From positions 1 to 24,383 of the forward strand of contig CALDNF010000094.1 in the NCBI GenBank assembly GCA_937917475.1: 24,383 nt of DNA, given 5' to 3'. A model generated the notes under the pieces. That model was given only the letters and a program-made list of their open reading frames with translations, made no database searches and was not told the DNA's origin. Source of the DNA: an uncultured Faecalibacterium sp. GTDB lineage: Bacteria; Bacillota; Clostridia; Oscillospirales; Ruminococcaceae. Made by a program: the position numbers and the translations under genes. Each line of letters begins with the position of its first letter. Position 1 is the first letter of the stretch. Positions 7,724 to 13,784 of this stretch are shown here, piece by piece.

Positions 7724-8412
7724 GATGATTCCTTCTTCCGGCTGTTCTCTCGTTTCAGCAGATAGTAGTCCTCTGTTTCATTGCCGATCAGGAGCAGGAT
7801 CTCCTGAGGCAACAGGGCGTTTGCCTCGGCTGTTCGCTCCAGCCAGATTTTATCTTTTCCGCACCAACGCAGATTTTCTTCAAGAATCTGGCCGTCCAGC
7901 ACAAAGGGAACCGTGGCCTGTGTGTTCTGCACCCGAAGCTTCAGGTCGGCAAGCGTGGCAGGCTGGCGTTCGGGCCGCAGGGCAACCGAAAGCGTTCCGT
8001 TGGTTTCGATGATGGCATAAGAAACCTCCCGGGGGTCAAAAACATCTTTGCCCCGCAACGCTTCCATCAGGTCTGCCATGGTCAGCCGGAGGGTGCGCAG
8101 GGCGTTTTGATCGATTTTTCCGTCCAGGATCACGGTCTTGGGCCGTCCGGACATCAAGTTGAAAAATCGCTGGCTCCGGAAACTGAGGATAGACCCGCCC
8201 AGCTCCAGCGCAGTAATAAGAAAAAGCGGGATGAGACTGGCGGTCAGCGGCACTTCTTCCGATTCAATGGAGATGGATGCCAGATTGGAGATGAGGATGG
8301 TGGACACCAGTTCCTCCGGCTGCAATTCTCCCAACTGTCGTTTGCCCATCAACCGCAGAGCAAACAGAACGGCGAGATAAAGCAGCAGGGTGCGGAAAAT
8401 TAACAGCTTCAA
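7720..8412 (-). CDS. DUF421-family membrane protein (YetF-like), TTG start
   Basis: A 230-residue membrane protein with hydrophobic segments near residues 3-20, 38-52 and 55-75, and the family signature MGKRQLGELQPEELV at about 22-36. A cytoplasmic domain with SGRPKTVILDGKI follows. The start is a TTG at 8412-8410, preceded by AAGGAGG and a 7-base spacer. The frame stays open to 8547, but that extension has no ribosome site, lacks family resemblance and would run into the divergent gerA-like gene. DUF421 proteins occur in many spore formers, often with DUF4363 partners, and I recall links to spore germination in Bacillus. It heads a two-gene operon, diverging from the gerA-like gene with 76 bases between start codons. 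Confidence 0.85.
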   Translation of the reverse strand: MKLLIFRTLLLYLAVLFALRLMGKRQLGELQPEELVSTILISNLASISIESEEVPLTASLIPLFLITALELGGSILSFRSQRFFNLMSGRPKTVILDGKIDQNALRTLRLTMADLMEALRGKDVFDPREVSYAIIETNGTLSVALRPERQPATLADLKLRVQNTQATVPFVLDGQILEENLRWCGKDKIWLERTAEANALLPQEILLLIGNETEDYYLLKRENSRKKESS

Positions 8413-8434
8413 GCAAATTCCTCCTTGCCGGTTC

Positions 8435-8465
8435 TTGCATATCGCTGCGCTACCGGTGCCATACT
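8435..8465 (-). promoter_or_regulatory. Possible weak sigma-G-like promoter for the DUF421/DUF4363 operon
   Basis: Read on the minus strand, GTATG (8465-8461) fits a sigma-G -35. It is followed by 18 bases and TATGCAA (8441-8435), which matches only about four of seven -10 positions. It occupies the same bases as the plus-strand promoter because those elements are roughly self-complementary. No sigma-A promoter was seen in the gap. Low confidence. Confidence 0.25.
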
Positions 8466-8466
8466 G
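8437..8466 (+). promoter_or_regulatory. Sigma-G-like forespore promoter for the gerABC-like operon
   Basis: GCATA at 8437-8441, an 18-base spacer, and CATACTG at 8460-8466. The Bacillus sigma-G consensus is GHATR, about 18 bases, CATWMTA; only the last -10 base differs. The predicted start near 8473 leaves a very short leader before the GGGAAGGTGA ribosome site. The match was found by eye, and a chance match cannot be excluded, but its position is exactly where a germination operon promoter should be. Confidence 0.5.
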
Positions 8467-8488
8467 TTCCCATAGGGAAGGTGATCGC

Positions 8489-9949
8489 ATGGTGATCTCG
8501 GATTCTTTGGCCGAAAACCGGGCAACGCTCGAAACTATGTTTGGCAAGTCGGCGGATTTTTATGCGAAGAATGTGGAACTTTACGGTTGTGCCGGAACAA
8601 TTTTTCTCTTTGATGGAATGGCAAGTCTGGAAACGCTCTGGCAGCTTTTGCTGGATGCGGCCAATCGGGAGGTGCCAAAGCTGCAGCCCGGGCCCGGCCC
8701 TCTGGGGCAGCGGGTGTTTGACCTGCTGCTCTGCCACTCCGGCCTGCCCGCCGAAAGTACTCCGACGGAGACATTTGAGGATCTGACTGCTCGCCTTACA
8801 GCCGGGATGGCGGTGCTTTTATTGGATGGCTGTGGGAAGGGTCTGGTATTTTCGGTACAGGGACTCAAGTTTCGATCCGTAGAAGAACCTTCCGGGGAAG
8901 GCAGTCTGCGGGGTTCCCGGGAAGGATTCGCCGACCTGCTCCGGGTCAATCTCAGTCTGCTGCGGCGGCTCATCCGGACCGAAGAACTGGTCATGGAGGT
9001 GGCACAATCCAGCTGTGAGACCCAAACAGAGTATGCTCTCTGCTACTGCAAAAACTGCGCTGACCCCAAGGCAGTGGACAAAGTGCGGAAATGTCTGAGG
9101 CAGTCACGGCCCAACATCCTTTTGGATTCCAGCTATTTTGTGCCATGGCTTTTCCCGGCAAAATACCGTCTGTTTGCACCGGCGGGGGATACAGAGCGGC
9201 CCGCTGTAGCGGCGGCTAAGCTCTGCGAAGGGAAAATTATCATTTTGGTCAACGGAAGTCCGTCGGCGTTGATCCTGCCCACCCTCTTTTCCGAAAACTT
9301 TGACTGTCTGGACGACTATGCCACCACTGCCGTCTTTTCGTCCTTTCTGCGCTGCCTGAAATACGGAGCTTTTTTCCTGAGCATTTTTCTGCCGGGAGCG
9401 TTTGTCTGTCTTGCGGTTTACCTGCCTGAGCTTATCCCGCCGCAGCTGCTTTTTAAGATCGAAGCAGCTGAGAAAGCCACTCCATTGCCGCTCTTTGGTG
9501 AGATGGTCATGGTCATCCTGATCCTCGAAGTGATCCGGGAAGCGGGGCTCCGGATGCCGCAGACACTGGGTCACTCGGTCAGCTTGATTGCTGCGTTGAT
9601 CGTAGGCGATGCGGCAATCGCAGCCGGACTTATGAGCACACCGGTGATCCTGACCGCAAGCGTGACTTCCATAGCGATCTTTGTTACACCTTCCCTCTAC
9701 GAACCTGCGACCATCCTGCGGCTGCTGGTGGTATTGGCGGCAGGACTTGCCGGGCCGGTCGGCTTTGTGGGGGCCGGGCTTGCTGTTTTGTTCGCTCTGA
9801 CCTCTGTTTCCGCCATGGGAGTACCCTATTTATCGGAAAAAACGTTTCCGGAAAGGGCACTTTCTGCGGACGGTGTGACCCGCAGAAACTACCGTACTCT
9901 TTCAAAAAATCCCTTTACCATCTGGCAGAAGCGAGGTGACCGTCCATGA
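8489..9949 (+). CDS. GerA-family spore germination receptor subunit A
   Basis: Membrane subunit of a germinant receptor, which in spores senses nutrients at the inner membrane. It has 486 residues, normal for the family. The N-terminal soluble half opens with SLAENRATLETMFGKSADF and contains the family motif RGSREGF at 141-147, followed by NLSLLRRLIRTEEL. The C-terminal half has membrane segments at about 293-313, 337-352, 363-400 and 408-440, with the conserved block EVIREAGLRMPQTLGHSVSL. The start is ATG 8489, preceded by GGGAAGGTGA; the open frame upstream to 8390 crosses the promoter and the divergent gene. Its stop overlaps the next ATG (ATGA). Codon use includes TTA/TCA codons that its housekeeping neighbours avoid. 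The chain is intact, with no frameshift. Confidence 0.88.
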   Translation: MVISDSLAENRATLETMFGKSADFYAKNVELYGCAGTIFLFDGMASLETLWQLLLDAANREVPKLQPGPGPLGQRVFDLLLCHSGLPAESTPTETFEDLTARLTAGMAVLLLDGCGKGLVFSVQGLKFRSVEEPSGEGSLRGSREGFADLLRVNLSLLRRLIRTEELVMEVAQSSCETQTEYALCYCKNCADPKAVDKVRKCLRQSRPNILLDSSYFVPWLFPAKYRLFAPAGDTERPAVAAAKLCEGKIIILVNGSPSALILPTLFSENFDCLDDYATTAVFSSFLRCLKYGAFFLSIFLPGAFVCLAVYLPELIPPQLLFKIEAAEKATPLPLFGEMVMVILILEVIREAGLRMPQTLGHSVSLIAALIVGDAAIAAGLMSTPVILTASVTSIAIFVTPSLYEPATILRLLVVLAAGLAGPVGFVGAGLAVLFALTSVSAMGVPYLSEKTFPERALSADGVTRRNYRTLSKNPFTIWQKRGDRP

Positions 9950-10764
9950 AACAGCAAAAAAATGCGCTGATTTCTCCAGAAACATTCCGCCTGAGTGTTT
10001 TTACCGCACTGTTGGCACAATGGATGAACAGCACGCCGACCTGTTCTGCCCGGGCGTATTTTTTAAAAGGCTTTCTTCCTACGATGGGAGTGGTGGTGCT
10101 TGGAGCATTAACAGCAGTCTGGGCAGAGAAGATGCTGTGCCGCAGGGTACTGCAATGCGGCCTTTTTCTCTGGTTTGGAATAGAACTGGCTGTTGCTGTC
10201 CGGGACGCTGCCGAAGCAGGCTGGCAGCAGTTCGGTTCCATGGCAGTCATCGGCTTTCTGCCCCTGCTGCTCTGGGCGGGCTGGACGCTGCCGTCGGAGG
10301 TGTTTTCCCGCACAGCAGCGATTCTTTGGAGGCTTTTCTGGATCACGTTTCTGATCACGGCAGCAGGGCTCTTGGAACAAATGCACTGGCAGAATCTTCT
10401 GTTTACACTTGGCCCGGAGCGGCCTTCCATTCCGATTTATGCGGAATATTTTGCCCTGCCGTTCCTGCGTGCCGAGCAAAAAACAAGCGGATCATCGTTT
10501 AAATCTATTCTGACGCCGCTGTGGATGTTCGCTCTGGAAGGGGGGCTCCGGCTGGGAACAGAACTGATCTTTGGCGGGGCTGGGTATCCGGGCGGTGAGC
10601 TGCTGCGGTGCTGGGCAATGGGAGCTTTTTCCCGGTTTGACTCCGCCGTTCTGCTGGTCTGGCTGGCAGCAGCATTGTTCCGCATCTGCTTTCTGGTCCG
10701 GATGCTGCGGCTGCTTGCCGGAGAATCCCTTTACCTGCTTCGGCAGAAGGAGGTACGCTCATGA
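9946..10764 (+). CDS. GerB-like spore germination permease subunit, shortened
   Basis: Polytopic membrane protein of 272 residues with about six or seven hydrophobic segments (near 12-27, 43-61, 66-88, 97-114, 125-143, 188-205 and 232-253). Position between gerA- and gerC-like genes, and the C-terminal GAFSRFDSAVLLVWLAAALFR segment (226-246), fit the GerAB family, APC-type transporters thought to bind the germinant. That family usually has about 365 residues and ten helices, so roughly 90 residues are missing. I see no frameshift that would restore them. Both ends overlap neighbours by ATGA, so translation is coupled and the reading frame is maintained. Sequence resemblance is weak and the call leans on context. 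It may be a reduced or specialised permease, or a decaying one. Confidence 0.6.
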   Translation: MKQQKNALISPETFRLSVFTALLAQWMNSTPTCSARAYFLKGFLPTMGVVVLGALTAVWAEKMLCRRVLQCGLFLWFGIELAVAVRDAAEAGWQQFGSMAVIGFLPLLLWAGWTLPSEVFSRTAAILWRLFWITFLITAAGLLEQMHWQNLLFTLGPERPSIPIYAEYFALPFLRAEQKTSGSSFKSILTPLWMFALEGGLRLGTELIFGGAGYPGGELLRCWAMGAFSRFDSAVLLVWLAAALFRICFLVRMLRLLAGESLYLLRQKEVRS

Positions 10765-11738
10765 CCCGGCGGGCGGCAGTACAGCTGCTGGGGACAGGGC
10801 TTCTGATCGGCTGGTGTCTGATTTTTTTCCGGAGTGAGACCACAGAACAGAGCGTCGTGCGGGCGGTGCTGGCAGAGCCTGCTGCAACAGGGTGGAGCAT
10901 CGGGCTGCTGTATCAGTTTCCGGAAGCGGCAGCGGATTCCGCTGAGGCAGATGTCTCCATCCGCTTTTGCTTTGGCAGAGGCGAAACACCGCAGGCGGCT
11001 CTGGCTGCAGCAGAAGAAAATCTTCCACAGAAAGCAAACTATCGTCTCTGCGATCATCTTGTGCTGGGCAGGGAAGCAAACGCATCCCTTTACGATACCA
11101 TGGATCATTGGGAAAATCTGCTGCGTGAGAACTCTTGCGGACGGCTGTCTGCCCGGGTCTTTTGCACAGAGTTTTCCATTCAGGAGCTGGCAGACGCTGC
11201 GGAGGAAAAAGCAGAGCTTCCGGAACAGCTGCTCCAAACGCTGAAAACAACGTCCGCTCCGCCTCGCCTTTATGAGCATCAAAAAGGCTGCCTTTTGCCG
11301 GTCCTCACCTTGGAAGGCGGATCGGCATCCTGCCGCAAAGAGCGGCTTCTGGTTTCTGCGTTCAGCCAGACAGATCTTTCGGAATCGGAAAGCAAGATGT
11401 TCCTGTTCCTGACAGGAAAACAGAAAATCGTTTCATTTGATCTTGAGGGGTCCGGGCAGACGATCACACTGACCCGCCGGGCGCAGGCTGTGGAAATGCA
11501 GGATGACGGATTTCGGGTCGAGCTGACAGCTCAGCACAAGGCCGGTACAACTCTGCCGCCTGCGGAGACCTGCCGCAAACTGGAGAATCTGATCTGTCAG
11601 GTCGTTCAAACCGGATGGGAACAGGGAAGCGACCTGCTGCAGCTTGGAGCAGCAGAGCAGTTAAGAACCGGGCAGTCGGAAGGGGCCTCAACAAAAAACG
11701 TCTGCCCACAGCTGCGGGCAGACGTTGTGATCTATTGA
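10761..11738 (+). CDS. GerC-like spore germination protein, lipobox missing
   Basis: A 325-residue protein with an N-terminal membrane segment (about 8-24) and a long extracytoplasmic domain. Third place in the operon and segments such as LPQKANYRLCDHLVLGREA fit the Ger(x)C family, normally lipoproteins of about 370-400 residues on the outer face of the spore inner membrane. Here Cys19 is preceded by Ile-Gly-Trp; Trp just before Cys does not suit lipoprotein processing, so the lipid anchor appears lost and the helix may serve as anchor. The C-terminus is short: the last residues (after about 312) are encoded by the minus-strand terminator hairpin of the neighbouring phosphate operon. Start ATG overlaps the gerB-like stop (ATGA). 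Divergent but open throughout. Confidence 0.6.
   Translation: MTRRAAVQLLGTGLLIGWCLIFFRSETTEQSVVRAVLAEPAATGWSIGLLYQFPEAAADSAEADVSIRFCFGRGETPQAALAAAEENLPQKANYRLCDHLVLGREANASLYDTMDHWENLLRENSCGRLSARVFCTEFSIQELADAAEEKAELPEQLLQTLKTTSAPPRLYEHQKGCLLPVLTLEGGSASCRKERLLVSAFSQTDLSESESKMFLFLTGKQKIVSFDLEGSGQTITLTRRAQAVEMQDDGFRVELTAQHKAGTTLPPAETCRKLENLICQVVQTGWEQGSDLLQLGAAEQLRTGQSEGASTKNVCPQLRADVVIY
11692..11726 (-). terminator. Terminator of the phosphate operon, embedded in the gerC-like 3' end
   Basis: AACGTCTGCCC at 11697-11707 pairs perfectly with GGGCAGACGTT at 11716-11726 around an 8-base loop. On the minus strand the stem is followed by six T (the A run at 11693-11698), a classic intrinsic terminator 23 bases after the kinase stop. 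On the plus strand there is no T run, so it would not end gerC transcription efficiently. The hairpin lies inside the coding sequence of the gerC-like gene. Confidence 0.85.
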
Positions 11739-11748
11739 TATGCGGTTT

Positions 11749-13098
11749 TCAACGGGCTGTTTCGAAGATAACGGTGATGGTCGTACCCACATCAAGTTCG
11801 CTTTCCAATTTGATCCGGGCGTTATGGATGCGGGCAATGTGCTTGACGATGGCAAGGCCCAAGCCGGTGCCGCCGGTGGCCTTGCTGCGGCTTTTATCTA
11901 CCCGATAGAACCGTTCGAACACGCTGGATTGGGCTTCCTTCGGGATGCCAATGCCATTATCCTTGACGGTCAGGGTACAGTGGCCGTCCCGGCTGCAGGC
12001 CGTGATGATCTGTACTTTTCCGCCCGGGCGGTTATAACGGATGGCGTTGTCGCAAAGATTCTGACACAGTTCATCCAGCAGGCTGCGGCTGCCCAGCACC
12101 GGAGCACTTTCTCCCAGATAGGTCAGAGAAATGTAGGAGCGGCGGGCATTCATCTTCTGCCGCTCTACACATTCCTTGGCTACGTCAAGAAGGTCCACCG
12201 TCTCCATATCCGGAGACGAGCCGGTCTCACTGACATTGTCCAGATGGGATAGCTGTAAAATATCATTGACCAGCTGGATCATCCGGGTGGCTTCCACATG
12301 AATTTTGTGACCGAACGCGGGCACATCCTCCGGCTTTGCAATCCCGGTCTCAATGAGCTCCGCATAGCCTGAAATACTGGTCAGAGGCGTTTTGAGCTCG
12401 TGGCTGACATTGGCTGTGAATTCCTGCCGCATCTTCTCGTTGTTTTCCCGCAGAAGCCGGTCCGAGTGGATGCTTTCTGCAAAGGGAATCAGTTCCTGAT
12501 AGGGGACATTATCCTGAATATGATCCAGATCATCGGTCATCTGAAGGACTGGCTTTACAAGGCTGCGGGTCAGCAGGCCGGCCATAATGGCGGCAGCACC
12601 CATCATAAGGATGCAGCTCAGAACAATGGCCGGAAGGGCGGCATCGTAGATGGACCACAGGGTTTCGGAGTCCTGTGCGACCCGGAGGATATTGCCGTCG
12701 GGCAAAAGCATGGCATAGTAATAAGTCTCATAGCCAAGAGTCTGAGAATCCCGGCGATCCCGGCCAACGCCCTCCCGCATAGCGGTCTGAATTTCCGGGC
12801 GGCTGAGGTGGTTCTCCATCTGCTGACTGGTTGCAGACTCAAACAGAACCGTACCGTCCGGTGCGATCAGCGTAATACGCAGGTTGGAACTGACAAAGGC
12901 AGAAAGCTCTTTGGGGGAGTCGCTTTGTGCACACCCGGCAGCAACCAGATGTGCTTCGTTTTCCAATGCGGTCCATGCCTGAGCGGTAAACGCTTTATGG
13001 AATACAAAAATGCAGAGCACCGCTGTGCATACAAGGCCCACAAAGCCCATCAGAAACAGACGGTAGCTGATTTTTTCTTCCATGCTGCGTGGTTTCAT
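11749..13098 (-). CDS. phoR: Sensor histidine kinase, PhoR type
   Basis: Membrane sensor kinase of 449 residues. Two membrane helices (about 12-34 and 153-175) flank an extracytoplasmic sensing region of ~118 residues. A HAMP-like linker follows, then the HisKA domain with the phosphorylated His233 in FTANVSHELKTPLTS, and the HATPase domain with N box NLCDNAIRYN (347-356), DNGIGIP (380-386) and GGTGLGL (409-415). It probably phosphorylates the response regulator encoded just upstream; its ATG overlaps that stop by ATGA, with GAGGAGG about ten bases before. The phosphate role comes from context: a Na/Pi transporter in the same operon and Pho-box repeats upstream. The kinase alone could not be told from other PhoR/WalK-like kinases. 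Confidence 0.88.
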   Translation of the reverse strand: MKPRSMEEKISYRLFLMGFVGLVCTAVLCIFVFHKAFTAQAWTALENEAHLVAAGCAQSDSPKELSAFVSSNLRITLIAPDGTVLFESATSQQMENHLSRPEIQTAMREGVGRDRRDSQTLGYETYYYAMLLPDGNILRVAQDSETLWSIYDAALPAIVLSCILMMGAAAIMAGLLTRSLVKPVLQMTDDLDHIQDNVPYQELIPFAESIHSDRLLRENNEKMRQEFTANVSHELKTPLTSISGYAELIETGIAKPEDVPAFGHKIHVEATRMIQLVNDILQLSHLDNVSETGSSPDMETVDLLDVAKECVERQKMNARRSYISLTYLGESAPVLGSRSLLDELCQNLCDNAIRYNRPGGKVQIITACSRDGHCTLTVKDNGIGIPKEAQSSVFERFYRVDKSRSKATGGTGLGLAIVKHIARIHNARIKLESELDVGTTITVIFETAR

Positions 13099-13784
13099 TC
13101 TTCCGTATCCTCCTCGTTTTCCGCCAGCTTATAGCCGACCTTCCGCACTGTGCAGATGTATTTTCCGGCATCACCCAGCTTTTTGCGCAGGGTGCGGATG
13201 TGCATATCGACAGTCCGGCTCTCCACTGAAATGTCGGTGCCCCATACCACCTGCAGAATGGTCTCCCGGGTCACCACCAGATTGGTGTGTTCCAGCAGCA
13301 GCCGAAGCAGACTGTATTCTTTATAGGTCAAATCAACGTGTGTGCCGTTTACCGTCACGCTGTGGCGGGCGTTGTCCAGCAAAATTTCATGGAACGAATA
13401 GACGTCCGGCCTTGCTTCAGGGGCAGAGCGGCGGAGAGCTGCCCGCACCCGGCTGAGAAATTCCATGATACCGAAAGGCTTGGTAATGTAATCGTCTGCT
13501 CCGCAGTCCAGCCCCCGCACGGTGTCCAGTTCGCTGGATTTTGCGGTGACCATGATGATGGGCATCCGCCGGAGCGAGGGGGTGTTGCGGAGCTTTTTCA
13601 GAATGGAAAAACCATCTTCTCCGGGCAGCATCACATCAAGGATCACCAGCTCTGGTTCGTTGGCTTTCATAGCCTGCCAGAATGGCTCCGAGGACTCAAA
13701 GCTGCACACATCGTATCCACTGGACTGTAAAGCATACTGTTCCAGCTCCCGGATAGCAGCATCGTCTTCCACAATGTAGATCAT
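13095..13784 (-). CDS. phoB: DNA-binding response regulator, OmpR/PhoB family
   Basis: Two-domain transcription factor of 229 residues. The receiver domain has the acidic pocket EDD at 6-8, phospho-acceptor Asp50 (LVILDVMLPGEDG) and the conserved Lys of MVTAKS. A C-terminal winged-helix domain includes LTYKEYSLLRLLLEHTNLVVTRE and ends RTVDMHIRTLRKKLG plus VRKVGYKL. It sits between the transporter and kinase genes, overlapping both by ATGA, with GGAGG before the start. It most likely binds the TTTACAT repeats upstream of the operon and thus controls its own synthesis. Bacillus-type naming would be PhoP. Function as a phosphate regulator is inferred from the operon. Confidence 0.88.
   Translation of the reverse strand: MIYIVEDDAAIRELEQYALQSSGYDVCSFESSEPFWQAMKANEPELVILDVMLPGEDGFSILKKLRNTPSLRRMPIIMVTAKSSELDTVRGLDCGADDYITKPFGIMEFLSRVRAALRRSAPEARPDVYSFHEILLDNARHSVTVNGTHVDLTYKEYSLLRLLLEHTNLVVTRETILQVVWGTDISVESRTVDMHIRTLRKKLGDAGKYICTVRKVGYKLAENEEDTEE

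Noticed and set aside
8413..8547. Long upstream extension of the DUF421 gene to 8547
   Set aside because: It would overlap the gerA-like start and the promoter gap and lacks a ribosome site; TTG 8412 with AAGGAGG fits family alignment.
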